A stretch of DNA of 30,267 nucleotides from an uncultured Eubacteriales bacterium (GCA_900320765.1 ONTN01000005.1:1-30267); one strand, 5' to 3'; shown: positions 1 through 9,390, counted from the stretch's first letter. Numbers and translations are program-made. The notes: a model not told the origin generated them from the sequence alone.

Positions 1-4
1 GAGA

Positions 5-33
5 CGGAGAGCTTTTAGCTCTCCGCCGTTTTT
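5..33 (+). terminator. Intrinsic terminator of an upstream plus-strand gene
   Basis: An 8-bp GC-rich stem (CGGAGAGC at 5-12, GCTCTCCG at 18-25, loop TTTTA) is followed by CCG and a run of five T at 29-33. It would end a plus-strand transcript entering from outside the window. No coding sequence of that gene lies in the window. Confidence 0.7.
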
Positions 34-71
34 GTAAACAGTTTGGTAATATGGTGGAGGCTCAAATACAA

Positions 72-245
72 AGGCTTCCCCTCTGAGGGGAAGCTGTCAG
101 CGCAGCTGACTGATGAGGTGTCCGCCGCGCTAGCGGCGGTTAAGCTGATTGCAACGTGTTATACGGCGCATATGCGCCTACACCTCATCCGTCTCGGCTT
201 TGCCGAGCCACCTTCCCCTCTGAGGGGAAGGCGAAGGACAAGCCT
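72..245. repeat. Composite palindromic repeat (REP/MITE-like), two inverted units
   Basis: The left unit (74-120) has a hairpin CTTCCCC-N5-GGGGAAG, a second hairpin GTCAGC-GCA-GCTGAC and the tail TGATGAGGTG. The right unit (181-231) is the same design inverted: CACCTCAT, a hairpin CTCGGC-AAA-GCCGAG, then CCTTCCCC-N5-GGGGAAGG. Between them are a 7-bp hairpin CCGCCGC/GCGGCGG (122-139) and the palindrome GGCGCATATGCGCC (165-178). Short outer repeats AGGCTT (72-77) and AAGCCT (240-245) could be the ends of a non-coding mobile unit. No target duplication is evident. A single unit of the same family sits at 6227-6269. The small reading frames here are not genes. Confidence 0.7.
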
Positions 246-262
246 CCACACCCCGCGAGCGG

Positions 263-1420
263 TCAGGCTTTTTTGACCGCTTTCAGCATCTTCTCGTGCA
301 TCACCGCCATAAGAATCAGGAGGGCGAGGAGATAGAAGGGCAGAAGGCCTACCCCGGCAAAGCCGGAGATAAGGCCGAAGAGCGGGGGCATGAGCGAGGT
401 GCCGACATAGGCGCTCGCCATCTGAACGCCGATTATCGCCTGCGAGCGGGAGGCACCGAAGTGCTCCGGCGTGGAGTGGATTATGCTCGGATATATCGGG
501 GCGCAGCCGAGGCCGACGAGGACGAGACCCGCGAGCGCGAAAGCGTTTCCGAGCGGGATCAGGATGAGTGCGACGCCTGTTATAATAACGCACTGGCCGA
601 GGCGCACCATCTGGCTGTCGCTCAGCTTAAAGGAGACAAAGCCGCTTGCCGCCCGGCCGACGGTTATGCCGAGGAAGAAGAGGCTGCCGTAAGCCGCCGC
701 CGTCTCCGCGTCTATCCCGCGCACGGTGACGAGGTAGCTCGAGGCCCAAAGTCCAACCGTCTGCTCAAGGGCGCAGTAGGAGAAGAAGGCGAGCATTATC
801 TCCTTTACTCCGGGCAGGGCGACTATCTTTTTAAGCGGCAGCGGATCGCGCTTTTCTTCATCAGCAGAACCTTCGCCGCTTTTCCACAGGGGGAGGGTGA
901 GGAAGAGGACGGCGGTCAGGGCGACCTGAATGAAGCCTATCGTCCTGTACCCGGAGCTCCAGCCCCTGCCCACGGTGAGGCAGGCGCTCATTATGTAAGG
1001 GCCGACAGAGGCGCCGACGCCCCACATACAGTGCAGCCAGCTCATATGGCGGCTCTTGTAGTGGAGGGCGACGTAGTTATTGAGGGCGGCGTCCACCCCG
1101 CCCGCGCCAAGCCCGTAGGGCACGGCCACAAGGCAGAGCATAATGAAGGAGCGGCTCAGGGAGAAGCCGAACAGAGCCGCCGCCGTCATGGCAACGGAAA
1201 AGGCGGTAACGGCGCCGGCGCCGAAGCGGCGGGTCAGCCTGTCGCTCAAAAGGCTTGAGACTATCGTACCGCCCGAAATTATCATAAAAATAATGCCGGA
1301 GGAGGAGAGAGGAGCGCCGAGCTCCTGATGCATAATTGGCCACGCCGAGCCTAAAAGCGAATCCGGCAGCCCGAGGCTTATGAACGCGAGGTATATAACG
1401 GCAAGCAGGATCGAGACCAT
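263..1420 (-). CDS. MFS transporter
   Basis: This 385-residue, very hydrophobic protein has the length and layout of a 12-helix major facilitator superfamily carrier. The first helix begins at residue 2, the loop after helix 2 carries SDRLTRRFG, close to the family signature G-x3-D-R-x-G-R, and a second-half counterpart falls near residues 255-270. The early motif LGLPDSLLGSAWP resembles sugar-type MFS proteins related to FucP, but the substrate cannot be read from sequence. The ATG at 1420 is preceded by AAGGA about 12 nt upstream. It is the last gene of the run 4762 to 263 on the minus strand, 49 nt after the lipoprotein gene, so it is probably co-transcribed. An 8-bp stem (AGCGGTCA/TGACCGCT, 258-281) spans the stop codon without a T-run. 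Family confident, substrate unknown. Confidence 0.85.
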   Translation of the reverse strand: MVSILLAVIYLAFISLGLPDSLLGSAWPIMHQELGAPLSSSGIIFMIISGGTIVSSLLSDRLTRRFGAGAVTAFSVAMTAAALFGFSLSRSFIMLCLVAVPYGLGAGGVDAALNNYVALHYKSRHMSWLHCMWGVGASVGPYIMSACLTVGRGWSSGYRTIGFIQVALTAVLFLTLPLWKSGEGSADEEKRDPLPLKKIVALPGVKEIMLAFFSYCALEQTVGLWASSYLVTVRGIDAETAAAYGSLFFLGITVGRAASGFVSFKLSDSQMVRLGQCVIITGVALILIPLGNAFALAGLVLVGLGCAPIYPSIIHSTPEHFGASRSQAIIGVQMASAYVGTSLMPPLFGLISGFAGVGLLPFYLLALLILMAVMHEKMLKAVKKA

Positions 1421-1469
1421 AGCTTCAGAGAGTCCTTTCGGTTAATTGCGTTTCTGTGGGGGAAGCACT

Positions 1470-2978
1470 TTATGCAGCCGGAGCCAGAATAAATTCGAGC
1501 CAATTATCGAACAACTCATCCCGGCTTATTCCAATGTAGGACTCAATGTTGCTTGGGTCGAGTGCAACCTTAATAAATGTATCTTCACCGTATTCCGACG
1601 CAAGATAAAAACCCATATAGGCCTTGGCAGCATAGTATTTTCCGTAGGCGGTAAGCTGATCTATCGGGGAGATTCCGCTTTCAGCAACCTCTTGTATCAC
1701 AGACTTCAAATCTGTTCTCGCCATATGCTCATCCAATGAATCGATATGATACTCTGCCCTCTCGGTTTCGTCCATAGTATAAACAATAGAAAGATATCCC
1801 TGGTATTCAGCCTCACATGACAGATATTCTGCGAGAGCTTCATCCAGCCAGGTGTAATGCATCACATCGCTTGGCAAAAGTTTGTAATGTATATAATGAA
1901 CGTATTCGTGAGCGATCGCTGTAAAGCATCCGACCACAATATTAATTTTGCTTCCGTGATAAGTGAATCCGCCCAGCATGTTATCGTAACGAATAACTAC
2001 GAGAGAATCTTCGGAATAATGCATTTTTTCTCTCGCCCTTTGAATATCGGAATCGTTAACGTTAAGGACTTGAAGCATAAAGCCTATGTTTCTGATCACA
2101 TATAACTGAGAGTCATCCACTCCGGTATAGTCGCGGCCTATACGGTTTTCTGTATATTTGGTAACGACCACCATAGGCAAGCTTAAACCGCCGTAATAAA
2201 ACTGCAAACCGGTGGGCGAAAACGACAATCCGAGAGTTTCCGCATATAATTCTATGGAGCGCAGGAAGGAACCCAAAGTTTCATCCGAAGCATTTTTATA
2301 CAGCAATAAAGCAGCATATTTTGCGGCAGCTACTTCTTCCTCAGTTGAATACGGTGCAGTAAAGCAAGGAAAAATAAGGTTAAGCCTTCCGGGGTCCTTG
2401 ATAAACATTGCGTCCATATCCTCCGGCGCCTCGAAGCTGTCGGTCTCCCAGCCAAGCTCGCGGGCGAGGGCGTCGGCCCTTGCGTAAGCCCAGCCGTAGT
2501 TTACCGCATCGCCCTCTAAGAGCTGAACAGTAACGAGAGCCTGCCGCCAGGTCGCCGTGCCGCCGATCTCATAAAACGCGAGGCCGTTTTCCGATTCGCT
2601 TCTGAACGTGTAATTGCGCAGAACGTAGAAGCTCAGCCCCTCGGGGGCGGAGAGCTTTTCGTTTAGGGCGGTCTGAGCAGAGATGAACTCCTCGCGCTGT
2701 ACTTCTGAAACCGTGGGCTCGAAGTAATAGCGGCAGCCGTCGACCTCGGTCATCTCGGCGTTGACCTGGAATATATAAACATAGCTGTCCTTTTCGTAGA
2801 GCTGAACGCTTACGCTTTCGTACGTACGGGCGGCTTTTTCCGGCGTGGGCTCGGGCGCAACTGGATCGGGATCGGATATAATCGGAGCGTCGGGAATAGT
2901 GCCCGGAGTCACGGGTGCGACCGTGCAGCCCGTGAGCAAGAGGGCGAGCGTCAGCGCTATCGCGATCAGTTTTCGCAT
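1470..2978 (-). CDS. Lipoprotein with gluzincin-like zinc protease motif
   Basis: The product (502 residues) starts with a lipoprotein signal: MRK, a hydrophobic core, then lipobox LLTGC with Cys18 as the lipidated residue, followed by a Pro/Asp/Glu-rich linker (about 24-48). The ATG at 2978 is chosen because GGAAGGAG lies 8 nt upstream; a frame extending to 3062 has no ribosome site and would bury the signal. Residues 357-361 are HEYVH, a zinc HExxH motif, and WLDEALAEY (377-385) supplies a Glu about 20 residues later, as in gluzincins of the peptidase MA clan. I do not recognise the exact family. A surface-anchored protease, or a protease-like binding protein, is inferred. The segment from 1470 to about 2395, which encodes the catalytic part, is clearly AT-richer than the N-terminal part and all neighbours. 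It lies 35 nt after the YgjP-like gene. Confidence 0.75.
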   Translation of the reverse strand: MRKLIAIALTLALLLTGCTVAPVTPGTIPDAPIISDPDPVAPEPTPEKAARTYESVSVQLYEKDSYVYIFQVNAEMTEVDGCRYYFEPTVSEVQREEFISAQTALNEKLSAPEGLSFYVLRNYTFRSESENGLAFYEIGGTATWRQALVTVQLLEGDAVNYGWAYARADALARELGWETDSFEAPEDMDAMFIKDPGRLNLIFPCFTAPYSTEEEVAAAKYAALLLYKNASDETLGSFLRSIELYAETLGLSFSPTGLQFYYGGLSLPMVVVTKYTENRIGRDYTGVDDSQLYVIRNIGFMLQVLNVNDSDIQRAREKMHYSEDSLVVIRYDNMLGGFTYHGSKINIVVGCFTAIAHEYVHYIHYKLLPSDVMHYTWLDEALAEYLSCEAEYQGYLSIVYTMDETERAEYHIDSLDEHMARTDLKSVIQEVAESGISPIDQLTAYGKYYAAKAYMGFYLASEYGEDTFIKVALDPSNIESYIGISRDELFDNWLEFILAPAA

Positions 2979-3013
2979 GTTAATTCTCCTTCCGTGGAAA
3001 GCCGGGAACGTTA

Positions 3014-3562
3014 TTAGTGACCCGCGCGGGCGATGAGGGCGCGGCCTTCGGTTTTGAGCCACGCCTCCGAGCGCCTGTAATCGGGAAGCACCGCCAAGAC
3101 GTCTGCGTAAAAGGCGGGGGAGTGGTCAAAGTGCTTCAGATGGCAGAGCTCGTGGACTACGACGCTGTCGATGACCGCGGGCGGGGCGAGCATAAGAAGA
3201 CAGTTGAAGCTGAGAGCGCCGGATTTAGAGCAGCTTCCCCAGCGGGTCTTCTGGCAGCGCACGGTGATGCTCTTGAAGCTTACGCCGAGTTTCTGCGCAT
3301 AAAGCTCCGCGCGGGCGGGCAGATATTCGCGGGCGGCCTTTTTGAGCTTTTCCTGCTCAGCCTTGCCTATCGGAGAGGCGGCGGCCTTTTCCGCTTCCGC
3401 CCTCGAGGCGGCAAGGCGGGGCTCTATCCAGTCGGCGCGGCTGATTACAAATCGGTCTATCTCGCGCTTCGGGCAGCGGAGCGGGGCGCGGACGATGACC
3501 TCGCCGAGCTTTATCTCGAGCCCGAGGGTCCTTCTGCGCGACCTGATAAGCTTATATTCCAC
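3014..3562 (-). CDS. YgjP-type M48 family metallopeptidase (DUF45)
   Basis: This 182-residue protein matches the YgjP/DUF45 group of small, cytosolic, M48-like zinc metallopeptidases. It contains the family hallmark RWGSCS (107-112) and the zinc motif HELCHLKHFDH (137-147), where His137, Glu138 and His141 would bind zinc and catalyse. Residues 1-50 form the usual beta-rich start (RSRRRTLGLEI). The physiological substrate of the family is poorly defined. The start is GTG at 3562, only 9 nt after the stop of the aldo/keto reductase gene, with a purine-rich AGAAGTGAG about 8 nt upstream. Tight spacing indicates co-transcription with the reductase. Confidence 0.88.
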   Translation of the reverse strand: MEYKLIRSRRRTLGLEIKLGEVIVRAPLRCPKREIDRFVISRADWIEPRLAASRAEAEKAAASPIGKAEQEKLKKAAREYLPARAELYAQKLGVSFKSITVRCQKTRWGSCSKSGALSFNCLLMLAPPAVIDSVVVHELCHLKHFDHSPAFYADVLAVLPDYRRSEAWLKTEGRALIARAGH

Positions 3563-3571
3563 GGTATGATC

Positions 3572-4762
3572 TCACTTCTGCTCTCTTTTGGTGTAGATCT
3601 TCATTATCGTTTTCATACCCGGGACCTGGAGCCTGCGTCTGACGCGCTTCATCTCCTCGGGTATCTTTATTTTCTGCGGGCAATGCTTCATACATTTTCC
3701 GCAGCTTATGCAGTCGGAGGCGTAGTGCGGGAAATTCCCATGCGCGCCGACGCTCATCGCGTAGCCGAAAAGGCCGGTAAACAGGCTCTGCGAATAAGAC
3801 GAGTTATAGGCGGCGAAGACGGCGGGTATGTTAATCCCCTTGACGCAGGGCATACAGTAGCTGCAGCCCGTGCAGGGTATGCGGTAGCTCTGGCGGAAGA
3901 TCGAGAGCACGCGGGAGAACATCTCCCTGTCCTCGTCGGTGAAGGAATTTGCGGTTCCGAGGTCGGCGGACTTGAGATTAGCCTCAAGCTGCTCCGGCTC
4001 GTTCATACCGGAGAGGACGACCGTGACCTCCGGCTGATCCCAGAGCCAGCGGAGAGCCCAGGATACGCTCGCCTGGACGGGATCGCCGCCCGAGCGCTTT
4101 TGAAACTCCGCCTTTGCCTTGTCAGGCAGCTTCGCCGCGAGCTGGCCGCCGAGCAGGGGCTCCATTATTATAACGGGCAGACCCTTTGAGCTTGCGTATC
4201 TCAGCCCCTCCTTGCCCGCCTGATAGGTCTCGTTTGCGTAGTTATACTGTATCTGGCAGAAATCCCATTCGTAGGCGTCAACGAGCTTTTTGAAGTCTCC
4301 GAGCGAGCCGTGGTAGGAAAATCCGATGTTTCTTATCGAGCCCTCCGCCTTTTTCCCGGCTATCCAGCCCTCAACGCCCGCGGCGACAAGGCTCTCCCAC
4401 TGGGCAAAGGAGGACATATTGTGCATAAGGTAGTTATCAACGTAGTCAGTCCCGAGGCGGGTGAGGGAAATTTGAAACAGGCGCTCGATATCCTCGGGCG
4501 TGCGGCAGCCGGAGTGCGGAAGCTTCGTCGCGACCTTGACCTTCTCGCGCAGGCCGTGCTTACTTAGTATGCGGCCGAGGACCTCCTCGCTCCCGCCGTA
4601 AAGATAGGCGGTGTCGAAATAGTTTACTCCGCCGGCATAGGCCGAGAGGATGAGCTTTTCCGTCTTTTCCTCGTCAATTTTGCCGCCGGAGCGGGGAAAG
4701 CGCATACAGCCGAAGCCGAGGATAGAGAGCTTATCGCCCTTTTTGTTCTCACGGTACAGCAT
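3572..4762 (-). CDS. Aldo/keto reductase with C-terminal ferredoxin domain
   Basis: The N-terminal 290 or so residues are an aldo/keto reductase barrel, which reduces carbonyls with NAD(P)H. The catalytic tetrad is visible: Asp50 and Tyr55 (NYFDTAYLYGG), Lys80 (VATKLP) and His114 (NYLMHN). The C-terminal 100 residues hold two cysteine clusters, CTGCSYCMPC and CISCGKCMKHCP, typical of an appended 2x[4Fe-4S] domain seen in anaerobe family members, which suggests electrons may pass through iron-sulfur centres. The substrate is unknown. The start is taken as ATG 4762 (396 residues) because GAGGTGG lies 5 nt upstream; a GTG at 4771 would overlap that site. It leads the operon reaching to 263 and is transcribed from the promoter at 4793-4821. 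Confidence 0.92.
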   Translation of the reverse strand: MLYRENKKGDKLSILGFGCMRFPRSGGKIDEEKTEKLILSAYAGGVNYFDTAYLYGGSEEVLGRILSKHGLREKVKVATKLPHSGCRTPEDIERLFQISLTRLGTDYVDNYLMHNMSSFAQWESLVAAGVEGWIAGKKAEGSIRNIGFSYHGSLGDFKKLVDAYEWDFCQIQYNYANETYQAGKEGLRYASSKGLPVIIMEPLLGGQLAAKLPDKAKAEFQKRSGGDPVQASVSWALRWLWDQPEVTVVLSGMNEPEQLEANLKSADLGTANSFTDEDREMFSRVLSIFRQSYRIPCTGCSYCMPCVKGINIPAVFAAYNSSYSQSLFTGLFGYAMSVGAHGNFPHYASDCISCGKCMKHCPQKIKIPEEMKRVRRRLQVPGMKTIMKIYTKREQK

Positions 4763-4792
4763 TAAAACCACCTCAAATAAAAATATACCCTG

Positions 4793-4821
4793 ATTTTATC
4801 AGGATATTTGGTGAAAGTAAA
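4793..4821 (-). promoter_or_regulatory. Sigma-A promoter of the aldo/keto reductase operon, with operator-like dyad
   Basis: Read on the minus strand: -35 TTTACT (4821-4816), 17-nt spacer, -10 TAAAAT (4798-4793) preceded by TG one base upstream. The -10 lies inside the dyad CCTGAT-TTT-ATCAGG (4789-4803), whose arms extend imperfectly to 4783-4809. This position would suit a repressor site. The promoter is back to back with that of the amylase gene. Confidence 0.5.
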
Positions 4822-4823
4822 GC

Positions 4824-4851
4824 TTGACTAAAGTGCGACAACTGATAAAAT
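4824..4851 (+). promoter_or_regulatory. Sigma-A promoter of the amylase gene
   Basis: TTGACT (4824-4829), a 16-nt spacer and TAAAAT (4846-4851) with an extended-10 TG at 4843-4844. The 10-mer CTGATAAAAT is shared exactly with the divergent promoter. The predicted transcript starts near 4858, about 24 nt before the ATG, just ahead of the ribosome site AAAGGAG. Confidence 0.5.
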
Positions 4852-4881
4852 AATAGAAAATCCCAAAAAAGGAGAAACAAT

Positions 4882-6186
4882 ATGTGGGCTGATAACAGCG
4901 TATTTTATCAGATTTACCCCCTCGGCATAACCGGAGCGCCGAGGGATAACGACGGGGTAACGGTCAACCGGATCGGCAAAATCGCCGATTGGCTGCCCCA
5001 TATAAAGAAGCTCGGGGCGAACGCCATATACTTCTCCCCGGTGTTCGAGAGCGATACCCACGGGTACGATACCCGCGATTACAGGAAGATAGACTGCCGC
5101 CTCGGAACGAACGAGGATTTCCGCGCCCTCGTCGACGCCTGCCACGCCGAGGGGATAAAGGTCGTTATCGACGGGGTGTTCAACCACGTCGGCCGCAATT
5201 TCTTCGCCTTCCGCGACGTGCGCGAGAAGCGCTGGGAAAGCCGGTACAGGGACTGGTTCCATATCAATTTCGACGGCAATTCCGCATATAACGACGGCCT
5301 CTGGTACGAGGGCTGGGAGGGGCATTACGAGCTCGTAAAGCTGAACCTCAGAAACCCCGCCGTCCGCGATTACCTCGTGGACACCATAAAATACTGGATA
5401 GAGGAATTCGACATCGACGGGCTTCGCCTTGACGTAGCCTATTCCCTTGAGCCCGATTTTATCCGCCAGCTCCGCTGGTTTTCCGACAACTGCGGGCGCG
5501 ACTTCTTCCTCCTTGGCGAGACGCTGCACGGCGACTATAACCGCTGGGTGGGCGACGGACTTCTGCATTCCTGCACCAACTACGAGTGCTACAAGGGGCT
5601 CTGGTCGGCGCTGAACTCATATAACCTCTTCGAGATCGTCCACAGCCTCAAGCGCCAGTTCGGTCCCGAGCCCTGGACGCTCTACAAGGGCAAGCACCTC
5701 TACTGCTTCGCGGATAACCACGACGTTTCCCGCGCCGCGAGCATACTCTCAAACAAGAACCACCTGCCCCTTGATTACGGTATCCTCTTCGGTATGCCCG
5801 GCATACCGCAGGTCTACTACGGCAGCGAGTGGGGCGTTCAGGGCGACAAGCGAGGCGGCGACTGGGGTCTCCGTCCCGCGATAGATAAGCCGGAGTGGAA
5901 CGAGCTCACGGATAAGATCGCCGCGATGGCGAAGGCGCACAAGGAGTCCAAGGCTCTGTGCTACGGCGACTTCGGAGACCTCGTGCTCACGAATAAGCAG
6001 ACCGTTTTCCGCCGCACCTTCGACGGGGAGACCGTCCTCGTCGCCGTCAATATCGACGGAGTTCCCTTCTTCGCCCGCTTCAACTGGGGCGAAAAGGCGG
6101 TAGATTTGCTCACCGGCGAGGAAAAGAGCGTCGCCGGCGGAATCGAGCTCCCGCCCTACAGCGTAATGTACTTAAAGCTCGTATAA
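4882..6186 (+). CDS. Intracellular GH13 alpha-amylase family glycosidase
   Basis: The protein (434 residues) has the GH13 alpha-amylase barrel. The conserved regions are DGVFNH (97-102), DGLRLDVA with the nucleophile Asp184, LGETLHG with the acid/base Glu213, and ADNHDVSR with the transition-state Asp281. It hydrolyses or transfers alpha-glucosidic bonds. There is no signal peptide and the sequence starts straight into the barrel (VFYQIYPLG), so it should act in the cytoplasm on imported maltodextrin or glycogen. A short C-terminal beta domain ends the protein, and there is no carbohydrate-binding module. AAAGGAG lies 8 nt before the ATG. It is a single-gene unit between a divergent promoter and a hairpin terminator. 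Exact specificity (cyclomaltodextrinase, neopullulanase or maltogenic type) cannot be decided. Confidence 0.92.
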   Translation: MWADNSVFYQIYPLGITGAPRDNDGVTVNRIGKIADWLPHIKKLGANAIYFSPVFESDTHGYDTRDYRKIDCRLGTNEDFRALVDACHAEGIKVVIDGVFNHVGRNFFAFRDVREKRWESRYRDWFHINFDGNSAYNDGLWYEGWEGHYELVKLNLRNPAVRDYLVDTIKYWIEEFDIDGLRLDVAYSLEPDFIRQLRWFSDNCGRDFFLLGETLHGDYNRWVGDGLLHSCTNYECYKGLWSALNSYNLFEIVHSLKRQFGPEPWTLYKGKHLYCFADNHDVSRAASILSNKNHLPLDYGILFGMPGIPQVYYGSEWGVQGDKRGGDWGLRPAIDKPEWNELTDKIAAMAKAHKESKALCYGDFGDLVLTNKQTVFRRTFDGETVLVAVNIDGVPFFARFNWGEKAVDLLTGEEKSVAGGIELPPYSVMYLKLV

Positions 6187-6190
6187 AAGC

Positions 6191-6216
6191 AGCGCCGACG
6201 GTTTTCCGTCGGCGCT
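6191..6216. terminator. Bidirectional hairpin terminator between the amylase gene and dnaJ
   Basis: A perfect 11-bp stem, AGCGCCGACGG / CCGTCGGCGCT with loop TTTT, begins 4 nt after the amylase stop. On the minus strand the stem is followed by TTTTATAC; on the plus strand by TGTTATTA. It can serve both convergent units. Confidence 0.65.
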
Positions 6217-6226
6217 TGTTATTACA

Positions 6227-6269
6227 ACCTCATCAGTCACTTCGTGACAGCTTCCCCGAAGGGGAAGCC
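6227..6269 (-). repeat. Single unit of the palindromic repeat family
   Basis: Read on the minus strand: GGCTTCCCC-TTC-GGGGAAGC, then GTCAC-GAA-GTGAC, then TGATGAGGT. This is the same unit as the left half of the repeat at 74-120, with changed loops and a paired G-C to C-G change in hairpin 2. A further hairpin, GTCCGCC-TTT-GGCGGAC (6282-6298), lies between it and the dnaJ stop. Confidence 0.7.
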
Positions 6270-6301
6270 TTCTGAATTGTTGTCCGCCTTTGGCGGACTC
6301 A

Positions 6302-7435
6302 TTATTTCTCCCAAAACTTTTTCTTTTTCAGATTGGGCGCCTTTTCGTTCATCGAGGCGGCGAGCTTTTCCACGAGCTCGCGCTGCTCCTTCGTCAGAGC
6401 TTTCGGGATTTCGACTGCTACGGTGACGAACTGGTCGCCGCGCCTGTCCTGACTGCGAAGATACGGTATGCCTTTGCCGCGCAGGCGGAATACCGTGCCG
6501 GACTGGGTGCCTTCTGGTATGGTGTACTTCACCTTTCCGTCCAGCGTCGGCACCTCTACCTCGGCGCCGAGGATAGCCTGAGTGACGCTTATGGGGTAGG
6601 TGAGGAGGACGCTCGTGCCCTCGCGGGTGAAGTACTCGTGCGGACGGACGCTGACCGAAACGAGAAGGTCGCCGTTCGGCCCGCCGTTCAAGCCCACGTG
6701 ACCCTCGCCGCGTTTCGATACGGTCTGCCCGTCGTCGATTCCGGCGGGTATGGAGAAATCAATGCTCTTCTGCCGCCGCACATTTCCGAGGCCGCGGCAC
6801 TTTTTGCAGGGGTCGTTTATTATCTTGCCCCTGCCGCCGCATTTCGGGCAGTCCGTCTGCGTCTGCATAACGCCGAACATCGTCTGCCTCTGGGTGACTA
6901 CGGTGCCGGTGCCCCGGCAGTCGGGACAGGTCTGAGGCGAGGAGCCGGGCGCGCAGCCTGAGCCGCCGCAGTCCGGGCAGGGCTCAACGCGGTTGAAGGT
7001 TATCTTCTTGTCGCAGCCGAAGGCGGCCTCCTCAAAGGATATGGATACGTTCTGACGGATGCTCTCGCCCTTCATCGGGGAGTTGCGCGTGCGGGCTGAG
7101 CCGCCGAAGCCGCCGCCGAATATGTTGCCGAATATATCGCCCAGGTCGAAGTCGCCGAAGCCGCCGGAGTAGGCTCCGCCCGCCCCCGCGCCGAAGTTGG
7201 GATCGACGCCCGCAAAGCCGAACTGGTCGTAGCGGCTCTTCTTGTCGGGGTCTGACAGCACCTCGTAGGCCTCGTTTATCTCCTTGAAGCGAGCCTCAGC
7301 CTCCTTGTCGCCGGGGTGGAGGTCGGGGTGATTCTCCTTTGCCGCCTTGCGGAAGGCTTTTTTTATTTCGTCCTCGCTCGCGCTCTTTTGAAGGCCGAGG
7401 ACCTCGTAGTAATCGCGTTTATTTTCGTTTGCCAT
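6302..7435 (-). CDS. dnaJ: Chaperone protein DnaJ
   Basis: DnaJ (377 residues) is the Hsp40 co-chaperone that loads clients on DnaK and stimulates its ATPase. Domains in order are a J domain with the HPD tripeptide (ENHPDLHPGDKE), a Gly/Phe linker (about 75-115, GGAYSGGFGDFDLGD), a zinc region with four CxxCxGxG repeats (CPDCGGSG, CPDCRGTG, CPKCGGRG, CKKCRGLG) and the C-terminal client domains. It is a full-length type I DnaJ. The ATG at 7435 is preferred over 7447 because GGAG sits 6 nt upstream of it, while the upstream ATG has no ribosome site. It is the last gene of the CIRCE operon, 62 nt after dnaK, with a strong hairpin in between. Confidence 0.97.
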   Translation of the reverse strand: MANENKRDYYEVLGLQKSASEDEIKKAFRKAAKENHPDLHPGDKEAEARFKEINEAYEVLSDPDKKSRYDQFGFAGVDPNFGAGAGGAYSGGFGDFDLGDIFGNIFGGGFGGSARTRNSPMKGESIRQNVSISFEEAAFGCDKKITFNRVEPCPDCGGSGCAPGSSPQTCPDCRGTGTVVTQRQTMFGVMQTQTDCPKCGGRGKIINDPCKKCRGLGNVRRQKSIDFSIPAGIDDGQTVSKRGEGHVGLNGGPNGDLLVSVSVRPHEYFTREGTSVLLTYPISVTQAILGAEVEVPTLDGKVKYTIPEGTQSGTVFRLRGKGIPYLRSQDRRGDQFVTVAVEIPKALTKEQRELVEKLAASMNEKAPNLKKKKFWEK

Positions 7436-7458
7436 ACCGTTCTCCATAACGCCGCAAT

Positions 7459-7479
7459 GGCGGGGGCAGGGCCCCCGCC
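7459..7479 (-). promoter_or_regulatory. Intercistronic hairpin between dnaK and dnaJ
   Basis: A perfect 9-bp stem, GGCGGGGGC / GCCCCCGCC with a 3-nt loop, sits in the short dnaK-dnaJ gap. No T-run follows on the minus strand, so it is not a standard terminator. It more likely protects the dnaK 3' end or reduces dnaJ expression relative to dnaK. Confidence 0.5.
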
Positions 7480-7497
7480 TCGGTAATCAGATTTTGA

Positions 7498-9354
<1,857 letters not shown>

Positions 9355-9390
9355 TTCTATTTCCTCCTTAAAATTCAGGTTGTATACGTT

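Noticed and set aside
258..281. Hairpin AGCGGTCA/TGACCGCT at the MFS stop codon as a terminator
   Set aside because: The stem is perfect but no T-run follows on the minus strand; it may still stabilise the 3' end.
296..1258. Plus-strand open frame (320 codons) opposite the MFS gene
   Set aside because: Very charged, His/Glu/Gly-rich translation typical of the complement of hydrophobic membrane codons.
3017..4189. Long plus-strand open frame (390 codons)
   Set aside because: It lies opposite the YgjP-like and aldo/keto reductase genes, which have clear motifs; the frame is an antisense shadow in GC-rich DNA.
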